Below, one piece after another: positions 1 to 8,707 of a stretch of DNA of 64,000 bases. Positions within the stretch are counted from its first letter, which is position 1. Each line of letters starts with the position of its first letter. Source of the DNA: Altererythrobacter sp. CAU 1644 (GTDB taxonomy: Bacteria > Pseudomonadota > Alphaproteobacteria > Sphingomonadales > Sphingomonadaceae); the NCBI RefSeq assembly GCF_029623755.1, contig NZ_CP121106.1:620001-684000 (forward strand), given 5' to 3'. The notes under the pieces were generated by a model. The model was not told the origin of the DNA. It did not search any database and saw only the letters and a program-made list of their open reading frames with translations. The position numbers were made by a program, and so were the translations under genes.

Positions 1-1
1 G

Positions 2-397
2 CAGCTGGGGCCGTTCGATACGATCCTCTGCCTCGACATACTCGAGCACCTGCGCGATCCGTGGCGCACGGTGCAATTGCTTACCGGAGCGCTCGAACCG
101 GGCGGTGCCATGATCATTAGCCTGCCCAATGCCAACTACATCGGTCTGGTCGGCCCGCTGGTGATGCGCGGCCGGTTCGATTACGTCGACGCGGGGGTGC
201 TCGACCGCACCCACCTGCGCTGGTTCACCCGGCACTCGATGATCGAACTGGTCAGCTTGCCGGGCATGCGGGTCGAAGCTGTGGAGGCCCATGTTCCCGG
301 GCGGCTGAAGACAGCGATCAACCTCGTGACCTTCGGCCTGTTCGAGCGCTTCCTTGCCTCGCAATATCGCCTGCGGGTGCGCAAGACGGCGCAATAG
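2..397 (+). CDS. Class I SAM-dependent methyltransferase, C-terminal part (partial)
   Basis: The reading frame is open from the window edge, so the N-terminus lies outside. The first visible residues contain FDTILCLDILEHLRDPW, the acidic 'D-x-x-E-H' post-motif II region of UbiG-type (Methyltransf_23) methyltransferases. Next come 'GGAMIISLPNANY' and an 'RFDY..AGVLDRTHLRWFT' segment typical of methyltransferases found in glycan and O-antigen loci. About 131 residues are visible. The SAM-binding glycine loop is missing because of the window edge. The substrate cannot be told. It converges with gatA, 26 bases downstream. Confidence 0.8.
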   Translation, partial: QLGPFDTILCLDILEHLRDPWRTVQLLTGALEPGGAMIISLPNANYIGLVGPLVMRGRFDYVDAGVLDRTHLRWFTRHSMIELVSLPGMRVEAVEAHVPGRLKTAINLVTFGLFERFLASQYRLRVRKTAQ

Positions 398-423
398 CGC
401 CGCCCCGGATCGCCGCCGCTAGG

Positions 424-1905
424 CTACCACCACTTCTCCGGCTGCGCGGTGAAGTTGGCGCTCTGCTGGATCGCGAGGCCCGCATCGAGCACGCCCTGCT
501 CGTCGAACGCCTTGCCCACCAGCTGAAGGCCGAGCGGCAAGCCATCTTCGGTCATGGTCGCGGGAACGCTCATCGCAGGGAGTCCCGCAAGCGAGGCTGG
601 AACCGCGAACACGTCGTTGAGATACATCGTCAGCGGATCGTCATTGAGCGAACCGAGCGGGAAGCTGGCGGTCGGCGTCGTCGGCGCGAGGATCACGTCG
701 CACTCCGACCAGGCCCGTTCGAAATCGCGCGCGACCAGCGCCCGGATCTTCTGCGCCTGGTTGTAATAGGCGTCGTAGAAGCCCGCCGAGAGCACATAGG
801 TGCCGATCAGAATGCGGCGCTTGACCTCGTCGCCGAACCCGGCAGCGCGGGTCGCGGCATACATGTCCTGCAGGCCGGCCCCATCGGGCAGCTCGCGCAG
901 GCCGTAACGCACACCGTCGTAGCGCGCGAGGTTGGACGAAGCTTCTGCCGGGGCGATGATGTAATAGGCGGGCAGCGCATACTTGGTGTGCGGCAGCGAG
1001 ATATCGACGATCTCGGCGCCCGCATCGCGCAGCCATTCCTTGCCCTGCTCCCAGCTCTTCAGGATCGCCTCGTCGGTGCCCTCCATCCGGTATTCGCGCG
1101 GAATACCGACCTTCTTGCCCTTGAGGTCGGCGTTTAGCCCAGCCTCCCATTCGGGCACCGGCATGTCGAGCGAGGTCGAATCCTTCGGGTCGAAGCCCGC
1201 CATCGCCTCGAGCATGATCGCGCAATCTTCCACGCTGCGCGCCATCGGACCGGCCTGGTCGAGGCTGCTGGCGAAGGCGACGACGCCCCAGCGGCTGCAA
1301 CGGCCATAGGTCGGCTTGATCCCGCAGATGCCGGTGAAGGCGGCGGGCTGGCGAATCGAGCCCCCCGTGTCGGTGCCGGTAGCGGCGGGCGCGATGCGCG
1401 CGGCCACGGCGGAGGATGAACCGCCCGACGATCCGCCCGGGCTCATCGCGGCATTGCTGCCCGCCTTGCGCCACGGCGACGATACGTTGCCGAAGTAAGA
1501 GGTTTCGTTGGACGAACCCATCGCGAACTGGTCGAGGTTGAGCTTGCCGAGCATGCCTGCGCCCGCATCCCACAGGTTCTGCGACACGGTGCTTTCGTAC
1601 TCGGGCTTGAACCCTTCAAGGATGTGGCTCGCGGCGGTGGTCTGCACGCCCCTGGTCGCGAACAAGTCCTTCATGCCGATGGGAACGCCGCCCATCTTGC
1701 CCAGCGTTTCGCCCTTGGCCCGCTTGGCATCCACGGTCTCGGCCGCGGCAAGCGCCTGTTCTGGCGTGGCGACGATGAAGGCGTTGAGGCTGGTCGCCTC
1801 GGCCACGGCGGTGTTGAAGGCTTCGGCCACTTCGCGCGCAGTGAAGCTCCCGCCGGCAACGCCGTCGCGAATGGCCTTGACGCCAAGCTGAGTGAGATCG
1901 CTCAT
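424..1905 (-). CDS. gatA: Aspartyl/glutamyl-tRNA amidotransferase subunit A
   Basis: Amidase subunit of GatCAB, which converts Glu-tRNA(Gln) or Asp-tRNA(Asn) to the amide form in the cytoplasm. The product is 493 aa, normal for GatA. The amidase-signature catalytic triad is visible: Lys79 in 'PIGMKD', Ser159 in '[11 protein letters not shown]' and Ser183 in '[10 protein letters not shown]'. The ATG at 1905 was chosen because it overlaps the gatC stop (TAATG) and gives the family N-terminus; a longer open frame upstream lies inside gatC in another frame. It is co-transcribed with gatC. gatB is not in the window. Confidence 0.96.
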   Translation of the reverse strand: MSDLTQLGVKAIRDGVAGGSFTAREVAEAFNTAVAEATSLNAFIVATPEQALAAAETVDAKRAKGETLGKMGGVPIGMKDLFATRGVQTTAASHILEGFKPEYESTVSQNLWDAGAGMLGKLNLDQFAMGSSNETSYFGNVSSPWRKAGSNAAMSPGGSSGGSSSAVAARIAPAATGTDTGGSIRQPAAFTGICGIKPTYGRCSRWGVVAFASSLDQAGPMARSVEDCAIMLEAMAGFDPKDSTSLDMPVPEWEAGLNADLKGKKVGIPREYRMEGTDEAILKSWEQGKEWLRDAGAEIVDISLPHTKYALPAYYIIAPAEASSNLARYDGVRYGLRELPDGAGLQDMYAATRAAGFGDEVKRRILIGTYVLSAGFYDAYYNQAQKIRALVARDFERAWSECDVILAPTTPTASFPLGSLNDDPLTMYLNDVFAVPASLAGLPAMSVPATMTEDGLPLGLQLVGKAFDEQGVLDAGLAIQQSANFTAQPEKWW

Positions 1906-2207
1906 TATTCGATCACCTTGGGCACGCCGAAGAAGCCATGTTCGGCAGCGGGGGCATTCGCCAGCACGTCTTCGCGCCGGTCGCCGCCGGTCTTGGCGTC
2001 GGCATTCACCACGTCGTCGCGCAGGCGCAGCTTGTTGGGGATGACGGCGGTCATCGGCTCGATCGAGGAGGTGTCGACCTCGCCCAATTGCTCGACCCAA
2101 TCGAGGATATTGTTGAGCTCGGGCACCATGCGCTCCAGCTCTTCGTCGTTCATCTTGATGCGTGCCAGCGCAGCGATCTTCGCCACGGTAGCCTTGTCAA
2201 CGGACAT
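1905..2207 (-). CDS. gatC: Aspartyl/glutamyl-tRNA amidotransferase subunit C
   Basis: Small 100-aa subunit that wraps around GatA and stabilises the GatCAB complex. It begins [18 protein letters not shown], and the '[24 protein letters not shown]' helix pattern is typical of GatC, as is '[11 protein letters not shown]'. It lies directly upstream of gatA with a one-base overlap, which suggests translational coupling and equal stoichiometry. The gap to the upstream FKBP gene is 82 bases, so it may share that transcript or have its own promoter. Confidence 0.95.
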   Translation of the reverse strand: MSVDKATVAKIAALARIKMNDEELERMVPELNNILDWVEQLGEVDTSSIEPMTAVIPNKLRLRDDVVNADAKTGGDRREDVLANAPAAEHGFFGVPKVIE

Positions 2208-2289
2208 GCCGATTGCCCTTCGTCATAGGGGTTCGATTTGCAATGGCGCGCTAGCAGCGCCGCGAGCGCGCTTCAAGCGAGCGCGTAGG

Positions 2290-2859
2290 CTATTGCCCCT
2301 CCGGCTGCGGTTGCTGGCCCTGTTGTTGCATCGCCGCGCCTTCCTGCTGCATCATCTGCTGCAGCACGCCGATACGGCGCTGGAAATCCTCGCGGCTCAT
2401 GAAGTCGACCAGCTCGACTTCGAACAGCAGGTCGGAATTGGGCGGGATCGGGGCGCCCTGCGGCGGCGTCGCTCCATAGCCGAGCTCGGCCGGAATGAAG
2501 AGCTCGTACTTGCCGCCCTTCTGCATCTGCATCGCGCCGTCGCGGAAACCCGGGACCATGCCGTCGAGCGGCAGCGGATTGCCTTCGGGGAAGATCCCCG
2601 GAACCGGCAGCGGGACATCCTGCGAGCGATCGAACTCGGTCCCGTCGGCAAGCTTGCCGACATATTTGACGAACACCACGTCCTCGGGACCGGGGTTCGG
2701 GCCGGTACCCTCGGCGATGACATCGACGGTCACACCCTTGGGCACTGCCGCCCAGGCAATGCCGGCGCCGACGAGGATGGCGAGGACGATGCCCAGCCAC
2801 AGCTTGGTAAGCGAGCCCTTCTCGATCGGCTGGAGCGGTACGCGGGTAACTTCGGCCAT
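2290..2859 (-). CDS. FKBP-type peptidyl-prolyl cis-trans isomerase, membrane anchored
   Basis: 189-aa protein with an N-terminal hydrophobic segment (about residues 20-40, 'LWLGIVLAILVGAGIAWAA'), so it is probably tethered in the inner membrane with its domain in the periplasm. An FKBP domain follows ('VKYVGKLADGTEFD', 'PLDGMVPGFRDG', 'IPAELGYGA', 'NSDLLFEVELVDF'). The glutamine-rich tail ends 'QQQGQQPQPEGQ'. ATG 2859 has an AGGA seven bases upstream; a start 33 bases earlier is possible. It sits between rpsU and gatC on the same strand. The usual role would be folding of envelope proteins; clients are unknown. Confidence 0.9.
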   Translation of the reverse strand: MAEVTRVPLQPIEKGSLTKLWLGIVLAILVGAGIAWAAVPKGVTVDVIAEGTGPNPGPEDVVFVKYVGKLADGTEFDRSQDVPLPVPGIFPEGNPLPLDGMVPGFRDGAMQMQKGGKYELFIPAELGYGATPPQGAPIPPNSDLLFEVELVDFMSREDFQRRIGVLQQMMQQEGAAMQQQGQQPQPEGQ

Positions 2860-2895
2860 AAAGCGGTCCTGAAATGATTGGCTGGCGCCCAAGCA

Positions 2896-2921
2896 AAAGG
2901 GCGCGGATTTGGTCCGCGCCC
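2896..2921 (-). terminator. Rho-independent terminator after rpsU
   Basis: On the minus strand a 9-bp GC-rich stem (GGGCGCGGA with its complement, 5-base loop) is followed by TTTT. It lies between the rpsU stop (2974) and the FKBP start (2859), so rpsU is probably a monocistronic unit with this terminator. Confidence 0.75.
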
Positions 2922-2973
2922 TGATGGCTTATCGTGAGAGTGCGTTCAAGCGCGAAAGCGCTCGATAGACGAC

Positions 2974-3180
2974 TTACTTGACGCCGTCGCGTTCCATCCG
3001 CTTGCGCTCGAGCTTGCGCGCGCGGCGAACGGCAGCAGCCTTTTCACGAGCGCGCTTTTCGCTCGGCTTTTCGTAGTGGCGACGCAGCTTCATTTCGCGA
3101 TACACCCCTTCCCGCTGCAGCTTCTTCTTGAGCGCGCGGAGAGCCTGGTCGACATTGTTATCGCGAACGATGATCTGCAT
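2974..3180 (-). CDS. rpsU: 30S ribosomal protein S21
   Basis: 68-aa basic ribosomal protein beginning [20 protein letters not shown]. The S21 signature '[28 protein letters not shown]' is followed by an Arg/Lys-rich C-terminus ([14 protein letters not shown]). S21 joins the small subunit late, near the mRNA 3' end of 16S rRNA, and aids initiation. The ATG at 3180 was taken because the family starts at MQI/MQV; the long open frame upstream has no S21 similarity. It ends before a strong terminator and is divergent from crcB. Confidence 0.96.
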   Translation of the reverse strand: MQIIVRDNNVDQALRALKKKLQREGVYREMKLRRHYEKPSEKRAREKAAAVRRARKLERKRMERDGVK

Positions 3181-3407
3181 AAAATCCAACACCTCACTAC
3201 AAAAGCGTAGAGCCCGCATGCAGCGCGGGGATGCGCCTTGATAAGTCAAAGAAAATTGCGCCGAATCCCTTTCGGATCGGCTCGAACTGGGGCGCACATA
3301 GTCAAACGAGCGCGGATTGGCAAGCGAAAGCAGGGATTTCTCGCACGCCATCCCGGGCCGACGATCCCGCCTAGGAATATCGCTCCGCGGCAGCTAAGAG
3401 GCGCGCA

Positions 3408-3818
3408 ATGTCCGTCACCTCCCCCTTCGTCGCCTCGATGCACGTCGCCATCGGGGGCGCGCTCGGCGCGCTCGCCCGGTATCAGGTCGGGCGCGGCATG
3501 ACTGCATGGCTCGGACCGGCGACGATCGGCCAGTTTCCGTGGGCGACGCTGGCTGTCAACGTGATCGGGAGCCTGGCGATGGGGATTATTGCCGGCTGGC
3601 TCGCCCGCCACGGCGACATGGGCAGCGACCAGTTGCGCCTGTTCATCGGGGTCGGCCTGCTAGGCGGCTTTACCACCTTCAGCGCCTTCAGCCTCGAACT
3701 GATGGTGCTGATCGAGCGCGGCGATGCGGCGCTCGCCCTGGGCTACGCGCTGGTTTCTGTGCTGGCCGGCCTGACTGCGCTCTATGTCGGCCTGATCGTG
3801 ATGCGGATCGCGGCATGA
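3408..3818 (+). CDS. crcB: Fluoride ion channel CrcB/FluC
   Basis: 136-aa four-helix membrane protein. It shows the family motifs 'GGALGALARYQVG' near the N-terminus, 'ATLAVNVIGS' (conserved Asn) and 'GLLGGFTTFSAFSLE' (TTFS motif). CrcB forms dual-topology dimers that export fluoride across the inner membrane. The start has an AAGAGG ribosome site. Its stop overlaps the next gene (ATGA), starting a chain of six tightly overlapping genes. I looked for a fluoride riboswitch in the 227-base leader and saw none. Confidence 0.94.
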   Translation: MSVTSPFVASMHVAIGGALGALARYQVGRGMTAWLGPATIGQFPWATLAVNVIGSLAMGIIAGWLARHGDMGSDQLRLFIGVGLLGGFTTFSAFSLELMVLIERGDAALALGYALVSVLAGLTALYVGLIVMRIAA

Positions 3819-4975
3819 CCAGTGAAGCCTCCATGGAAGTGCGCCAGTTTACCGTCGCAGAAGACGACAACGGCATTCGGCTCGACCGCTGGTTCAAGCG
3901 CAACCTGCCCCAGATCGGCTTTGCGACAGTCTCGAAATGGGCGCGAACCGGGCAGATTCGGGTCGATGGGAAGCGGGTGAAGCCGGAGGATCGGCTGGAA
4001 GCCGGCCAGTTGCTCCGCGTGCCCCCAGGCGGCGAGCAGAAGGACCGCAAGCCGCCCAAGCGCCGCGAGCTGAGCGATGAAGAGATCGCCGAAGCGCAGG
4101 CGATGGTCATCGCCCAGACCAAGTCCGCCATCGTCCTCAACAAGCCGCCCGGGCTCGCCACGCAGGGCGGCAGCAAAACGTTCAAGCATGTCGACGGCCT
4201 GCTCGACGCCTTTCATTCGGATGATGAACCGCGTCCGCGCCTCGTCCACCGGCTCGACAAGGATACTTCGGGTGTCCTGCTGATCGCGCGCACTCCGGGC
4301 AGCGCAGCGAGCTATTCCAAGCGTTTCTCGGGCCGCAGCGCGCGCAAGGTCTACTGGGCGCTGGTGGTCGGCGTTCCCGACATCCACGAAGGCACGATTG
4401 ATGCCCCGCTGGCCAAGCAACCGGGCACCGGCGGCGAGAAGATGCATGTCGACGAGGAGAACGGCCAGCGCGCCGTCACGCGCTACCGCGTGGTCGACAA
4501 GGCCGGGAATCGCGCCGCCTGGGTCGAGCTTGAGCCGCTGACCGGTCGCACCCACCAGTTGCGCGTCCATCTGGCGGCGATCGGTCATCCGATCGTCGGC
4601 GACGGCAAATACGGCGGGCAGGATGCCTTCCTCACCGGAGCGATCAGCCGCAAGATGCACCTCCACGCACGGCGGCTGGTGATTGGCGAGCCTTCCGCCA
4701 ACAGCAAGAGCGGCGGCAAACTCGACGTCACGGCCGAACTGCCCGAGCATTTTGCCGCGACGATGGAGGCGCTCGGCTTCGATCAGGCGCTGAGCAATGC
4801 CGAGCCGCTTAAGGGCGATGAGGCGCCCGAGCGCACCAAGGCGGAGAAGAAGCAGGCCGCGCGCGCCCATGCGAAGCAATATCGCAAGTCGCGCCGCGGG
4901 GAGCGCCGCTCGCGCAGCACGGCCCCCACCAAGAAGGGCAAACCCAAGGGGCCGGCCAAGGGCAGGAAGCGCTGA
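3815..4975 (+). CDS. RluA-family 23S rRNA pseudouridine synthase (RluC-like)
   Basis: 386-aa protein with an N-terminal S4 RNA-binding domain (about residues 20-70, 'RLDRWFKRNLPQ..FATVSKWARTGQIRVDG'). A pseudouridine synthase domain follows with catalytic Asp148 in 'HRLDKDTSG', 'LVVGVPDIHEG' and 'EPLTGRTHQLRVHLA'. The last 45 residues are very basic (RKSRRGERRSRS..KKGKPKGPAKGRKR), probably giving extra rRNA contacts. The ATG at 3815 overlaps the crcB stop; Met7 is an alternative start. The insert between the S4 and synthase domains resembles RluC. A second RluA-family enzyme (rluD) lies at 33467. Confidence 0.88.
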   Translation: MTSEASMEVRQFTVAEDDNGIRLDRWFKRNLPQIGFATVSKWARTGQIRVDGKRVKPEDRLEAGQLLRVPPGGEQKDRKPPKRRELSDEEIAEAQAMVIAQTKSAIVLNKPPGLATQGGSKTFKHVDGLLDAFHSDDEPRPRLVHRLDKDTSGVLLIARTPGSAASYSKRFSGRSARKVYWALVVGVPDIHEGTIDAPLAKQPGTGGEKMHVDEENGQRAVTRYRVVDKAGNRAAWVELEPLTGRTHQLRVHLAAIGHPIVGDGKYGGQDAFLTGAISRKMHLHARRLVIGEPSANSKSGGKLDVTAELPEHFAATMEALGFDQALSNAEPLKGDEAPERTKAEKKQAARAHAKQYRKSRRGERRSRSTAPTKKGKPKGPAKGRKR

Positions 4976-5577
4976 TGCATCCTAACCAGCATTTTCGCCA
5001 TGAAGATCAATCGTTTCATAAGTCCTTGATCGATAGGATCGGTTTCGGGATGGTATTCTGCGAAACCCCCGACGGCCCACGCGTGGCGCACACGCCCATG
5101 CTTCAGACTGAAACCGGCAAGATCCGCTTCCACCTGGCGCGTGGCAACGCGTTGACGAAGCACCTTGCCGATTGCCGGGCGCTGATCATCGTCAACGGTC
5201 CCGACGCCTATATCTCCGCGCGATGGTACGAGGACCCGAACCAGGTGCCGACTTGGAACTACCTCGCTGTCGAGGCAGAAGGGACTGTCGAGCGGATCGA
5301 CCGCGAGGGGCTCGTCGAATTGCTCGCAGCATTGAGCGCGCGCCACGAGGCGCGCATCCTGGACGGAACGCCGTGGACGATGGACAAGCTGTCCGACAAA
5401 CATCGCGAAGGATTGCTCAACGCCATCGTCGGCTTCGAGATGACCGTCGAAAACTGGCGTGAGACCGCCAAGCTGTCGCAGAACAAGCCGGCCGAAGTTC
5501 GCGCGCCCGTGATCGCGGGCCTTGAACGGCAGGGCGATGCGGCGATGGCAGGGCTGATGCGGGACTTGCCAGCATGA
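4975..5577 (+). CDS. PaiB-like FMN-binding negative transcriptional regulator family protein
   Basis: 200-aa protein of the PaiB/split-barrel flavin-binding family. It begins MHPNQHFRHEDQSFHKSLI, and shows 'GPRVAHTPML', 'HLARGNALTKHL', 'IVNGPDAYISARWYEDP' and 'VPTWNYLAVEAEG', all typical of the family. In Bacillus PaiB is linked to protease and sporulation control. In proteobacteria the function is less clear and may be flavin or heme binding. Its start overlaps the preceding stop (TGATG), so it is translationally coupled to the pseudouridine synthase gene. Confidence 0.85.
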   Translation: MHPNQHFRHEDQSFHKSLIDRIGFGMVFCETPDGPRVAHTPMLQTETGKIRFHLARGNALTKHLADCRALIIVNGPDAYISARWYEDPNQVPTWNYLAVEAEGTVERIDREGLVELLAALSARHEARILDGTPWTMDKLSDKHREGLLNAIVGFEMTVENWRETAKLSQNKPAEVRAPVIAGLERQGDAAMAGLMRDLPA

Positions 5578-6221
5578 CTCGCCTGGCCGTCTTCGATTGC
5601 GACGGAACCCTGGTCGATGGGCAGGCTGACGTCTGCGCGGCGATGGTGGATGCCTTCGTGCTCGCGGGCGAGCAGGCACCCGACATGAACGAGGTACGGC
5701 GCATGGTCGGGCTGAGCCTGCCGGTGGCGATGCGCCGATTGGTGCCCGACCTCCCGGAGAACCGACAGGCGGAGCTGGTCCAGAACTACAAGGACGCGTT
5801 CTATGCGCGGCGCCAGTCGGGGCGGCTGCACGAGCCACTCTACGATGGGATGCGCGAATTGCTGACCGGCCTGCACGCCGCGGGCTGGCAATTGGCCGTC
5901 GCAACCGGCAAATCGGATCGTGGGCTCACCGCCTGCCTCGAAACGCATGGTATCATTGACCTGTTCGTCTCGCTGCAGACTGCCGACCGCCATCCTTCGA
6001 AGCCGCATCCCGCAATGCTCGAGGCGGCACTGTTCGAAGCAGGCGTCACGCCTGCCGACGCGGTGATGATCGGCGACACGACCTTCGACGTGGTCATGGC
6101 CTGTGACGCCAACGTGCGCGCGATCGGAGTCGCGTGGGGATACCACGCCCCCGACGAATTGTTGCAGGCGGGCGCCACGGCAGTGGCCAGCGATATCGAG
6201 GCATTGGAGAAACTTCTGTGA
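5574..6221 (+). CDS. HAD-superfamily phosphatase (phosphoglycolate phosphatase-like)
   Basis: 215-aa HAD hydrolase. Motif I is DCDGTLVD with nucleophile Asp8 and acid Asp10, motif II 'AVATGKS', motif III Lys in 'HPSKPHPAML', and motif IV 'MIGDTTFDVVMA'. A helical cap between motifs I and II places it in the Gph/PGMB-type subfamily. Substrate cannot be assigned. Its ATG overlaps the PaiB stop (ATGA), and its own stop overlaps a GTG start downstream. Confidence 0.88.
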   Translation: MTRLAVFDCDGTLVDGQADVCAAMVDAFVLAGEQAPDMNEVRRMVGLSLPVAMRRLVPDLPENRQAELVQNYKDAFYARRQSGRLHEPLYDGMRELLTGLHAAGWQLAVATGKSDRGLTACLETHGIIDLFVSLQTADRHPSKPHPAMLEAALFEAGVTPADAVMIGDTTFDVVMACDANVRAIGVAWGYHAPDELLQAGATAVASDIEALEKLL

Positions 6222-6436
6222 TCGACGAAGCCGAAGCGGTGGCGCGCCGCCGGTTCATGGTGCTCAACCTCGTGCGCCTCATCTCCCTCGGCTGTGTTCT
6301 TTTCGGCATTGCCGCCTCGCAGGGCGCAGTCGACTTCCCGAGAATGCCCGGTATCGCGCTGGCGATCATCGGCCTGTTCGGATTCTTCTTCGGCCCCAAC
6401 CTGCTCGCCCGGCGCTGGAGGAGCGACGACCAGTGA
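6218..6436 (+). CDS. Small two-helix membrane protein upstream of the ATP12 chaperone
   Basis: 72-aa protein starting at a GTG that overlaps the HAD stop (GTGA). There is a short basic N-terminus (EAEAVARRRFMV), two hydrophobic segments (about residues 13-30 and 43-60, the second 'ALAIIGLFGFFFGPNLLARRW'), and a charged tail ending RRWRSDDQ. I do not recognise a named family. Its stop overlaps the GTG of the ATP12 gene, so the two proteins are probably made together. A link to F1 assembly at the membrane is only inference from context. Confidence 0.75.
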   Translation: MIDEAEAVARRRFMVLNLVRLISLGCVLFGIAASQGAVDFPRMPGIALAIIGLFGFFFGPNLLARRWRSDDQ

Positions 6437-7128
6437 AGCGGTTCTATCGCGAAGCGACGGTCGGCGAAGCTGCTGGCGGCTGGCAAGTCATGCTCGACGG
6501 GCGCGGCATCAAGACGCAGGGCGGCCGCCCGCAGGTGGTGCCGTCGCGCGACCTGGCAGAAGAACTCGCTGCCGAATGGGCAGCTCAAGGTGAAGAGATC
6601 GACCCCAAGAGCTTCCGCCTGCGCGACCAGACCGACTACGCGATCGACCATGTTGCCTCCGATCCCTCCGAAACGATCGACAAGCTGGTTGGCTTCGCCG
6701 AGACCGACACGCTGTGCTACCGGGCCGATCCCGAGGACGCGTTGTTCAAGCGCCAGCAGGAGGAATGGGAGCCGGTGATCGGCGCCCTTGAGAGCCGCCA
6801 CGCAATCCGCCTCCACCGGATCAGTGGGATCATGCATCGCGCCCAGCCGGAAGCGAGCATGGCAGTGCTGCGTCGGCATCTCGAGACGCTCGACCCCTTT
6901 ACCCTCGCCGGCCTCTTCACGCTCGCCTCTTTGGCCGCCTCGCTGTGCATCGCGCTCGAAGCCGCCGAGCCCGATGCCGATGTCGAGAAGCTGTGGGCCG
7001 CCGCCAGCCTGGAAGAGGAATGGCAGGCTGATCTATGGGGGCGCGATGCCCAGGCCGAAGAACGCCGAGCCCGGCGCGCGCAAGATTTCCTCGCCGCGGT
7101 CGAATGGTTGCGGCTGGCGAGAGCCTGA
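6433..7128 (+). CDS. ATP12-family F1-ATPase assembly chaperone
   Basis: 231-aa protein of the ATP12 family, found in mitochondria and alphaproteobacteria, where it binds the F1 alpha subunit during ATP synthase assembly. It begins with KRFYREATVGE and shows 'WQVMLDGRGIKTQGGRPQVVPSR', 'LAEELAAEWAAQGEEIDP', 'DYAIDHV', 'TDTLCYRA' and 'DPFTLAGLFTLASLAASLCIALEAAE', which match the family order. GTG start overlaps the previous stop. It is the last gene of the six-gene chain. The atp operon is not in the window. Confidence 0.9.
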   Translation: MKRFYREATVGEAAGGWQVMLDGRGIKTQGGRPQVVPSRDLAEELAAEWAAQGEEIDPKSFRLRDQTDYAIDHVASDPSETIDKLVGFAETDTLCYRADPEDALFKRQQEEWEPVIGALESRHAIRLHRISGIMHRAQPEASMAVLRRHLETLDPFTLAGLFTLASLAASLCIALEAAEPDADVEKLWAAASLEEEWQADLWGRDAQAEERRARRAQDFLAAVEWLRLARA

Positions 7129-7138
7129 GCCCCCGGCC

Positions 7139-7753
7139 CTAGCTGCCGGAAACCCAGTCTGCCACTTCTTCAGCGACCCTGTTTGCGGCGCGATTGAGCG
7201 CATCTCCGACGGGCGCGGCTTCCGCCAAGACGCCCTGCTCGACCGCTTCGAACCGCCGGGTTTCGACCCTTCCGCCATCGCCCTGACGGATCGCATCGAA
7301 CTGGACGACGACGCTGGAATTCGACGCATCATAGCCGAAGGCGCGGAGCGTCCCGCGCAGGTTCTCCCCGCCCGAGAAGGCAGGATCGTCACCGTCGAGC
7401 ACCACGCGCCCGGTCTTCGCCCGCATGGTTTCGGCCAGCAGGCGGCGGAACAGCCGCGAAGGTTTTTCGACCCATAGCGCGTCTTTGAGGTAGGCGATTT
7501 CGGTCGAGTTGACCTGGACGGGTACGCGGGTGACGTCGAGCGACGCGGGAACTCCGGGCTCGTGAATGATGATCGTTTCGGACCGCTGCGCGCTCTGGGC
7601 CGTACCGGCCGAAGTGGTCGCCTGCGAGGTCAAGGTCAGCAGGCGGTCGGGCGGATCCTCGCCCAGGCTGATGCAACCCGCCAGCATGACGAGCGGTGCC
7701 AGATATGCCAGCCGGGCGGTCCTTGCTGCGTATGTCACGTCGATCGTCCTCAT
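7139..7753 (-). CDS. ABC-type transport auxiliary lipoprotein (PqiC/DUF330-like)
   Basis: 204-aa lipoprotein with an N-terminal signal and lipobox LAGC (Cys27). The fold region 'ISLGEDPPDRLLTL', 'IIIHEPGVPASLDVTRVPVQVNSTEIAYLKDALWVEKPSRLF' and 'AETMRAKTGRVVL' is typical of ABC_trans_aux (PF03886). Such proteins pair with MCE proteins to move lipids between the membranes. The gene overlaps the MlaD-type gene upstream (ATGA) and is last in the mlaE-mlaF-mlaD-lipoprotein operon. It takes the place of a periplasmic MlaC, which is absent here. Confidence 0.85.
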   Translation of the reverse strand: MRTIDVTYAARTARLAYLAPLVMLAGCISLGEDPPDRLLTLTSQATTSAGTAQSAQRSETIIIHEPGVPASLDVTRVPVQVNSTEIAYLKDALWVEKPSRLFRRLLAETMRAKTGRVVLDGDDPAFSGGENLRGTLRAFGYDASNSSVVVQFDAIRQGDGGRVETRRFEAVEQGVLAEAAPVGDALNRAANRVAEEVADWVSGS

Positions 7754-8697
7754 GGTTCGTAGTCGGGCAAGGTCTGGCCCTTGAGCAAGCTGCCGGCCCC
7801 CTGGTTCTCGAGCTTCTCGGTCACGTTGCGCAGCGCCTTGCTGGTCGCGCGCAGGTCCTGCAGCGCCGCCTCGGCCGCTGGAAGCGTGCTATCGGACAAT
7901 TGGCGCGCCGCCGGACGGGTATCCTCAAGCGTCAGGGAGAGCGATTTGGCGGCCGAGTTCGCGGACTTGAGCGTCTCGCGCAGTTGGTCCGCCAGGTTGG
8001 CGCCTTCCTTGTTGAGCATCTTGTCGGTCGACAGGGTAACCTTTTCGAACGCGTCCAGCGCCTCGCTCGCCTCGCGCAGCGTGACTTGCAGCTCCGCCAT
8101 GGTCCGCTCGAGTTGTGGCGAAGCTTCGGCGAGGCTTGCCGTCATCTTGTCGGTGTTGCGCAAGATACCCGCGATCGACGCCTGGTTCTCGTCGGACAGG
8201 AGTTCGGTCAGCCGTTCCGTCAGGGTTGCGAGGCGCTCAAGCAACAGCGGCGCGTCGGACAGCAGGGCGTTGAGGCCGCCGTCCTTGGGCGGGATGACCG
8301 GCATTCCCTCAGGGCAGGCAGTGGTTTCACAGGTGATCGGCGGAGCTCCGGCTCGCGCGCCATCGAGGAGGATAGTCGACACGCCGGTGAACGACCCCTG
8401 GATGGTGGCGGTGGTTCCGACCAGGATCGGGACCTCTTCCTTGACCGCGATGCGAACGCGGACGAACTCCGGATCGCGTTCGTACAGGCGGATTTCACGC
8501 ACCTGGCCGACCGGGACACCGGCGAAGGAAACTTCCGAACCGTTGGCCAGACCAGACACCGACTGCTGGAACAGGATGTCGTATTCCTTCTGCTCCCCCT
8601 GGCCCAATCGGGCGAGCCAGACGATGAAGCCGGCAAGGAGGGCGAGCAGGACCAGCGTGACTGCCCCGACCCAGAGATGATTGGCCCGTGTTTCCAT
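7750..8697 (-). CDS. MlaD-family MCE-domain lipid-binding protein
   Basis: 315-aa protein with one N-terminal transmembrane helix (about residues 8-30) and an MCE/MlaD domain ('LFQQSVSGLANGSEVSFAGVPVGQVREIRL', 'SFTGVSTILLDG'). A long helical C-terminal region with repeated heptad-like Leu/Ala follows (residues 120-300). It is anchored in the inner membrane and would form a hexameric ring around the lipid path of the transporter. The gap to mlaF is ten bases. The long helical tail could form a needle across the periplasm, as in PqiB-like systems; that is inference. Confidence 0.88.
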   Translation of the reverse strand: METRANHLWVGAVTLVLLALLAGFIVWLARLGQGEQKEYDILFQQSVSGLANGSEVSFAGVPVGQVREIRLYERDPEFVRVRIAVKEEVPILVGTTATIQGSFTGVSTILLDGARAGAPPITCETTACPEGMPVIPPKDGGLNALLSDAPLLLERLATLTERLTELLSDENQASIAGILRNTDKMTASLAEASPQLERTMAELQVTLREASEALDAFEKVTLSTDKMLNKEGANLADQLRETLKSANSAAKSLSLTLEDTRPAARQLSDSTLPAAEAALQDLRATSKALRNVTEKLENQGAGSLLKGQTLPDYEP

Positions 8698-8707
8698 GCG
8701 CTTGCCC

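Noticed and set aside
3181..3407. Possible fluoride riboswitch before crcB
   Set aside because: The conserved core pattern of the crcB motif was not found in the leader.
4783..5904. Long minus-strand open frames opposite the pseudouridine synthase and PaiB-like genes
   Set aside because: The products are Arg/Pro/Ala-rich with no family similarity and lie opposite well-supported genes. This is the usual shadow coding of a GC-rich genome.
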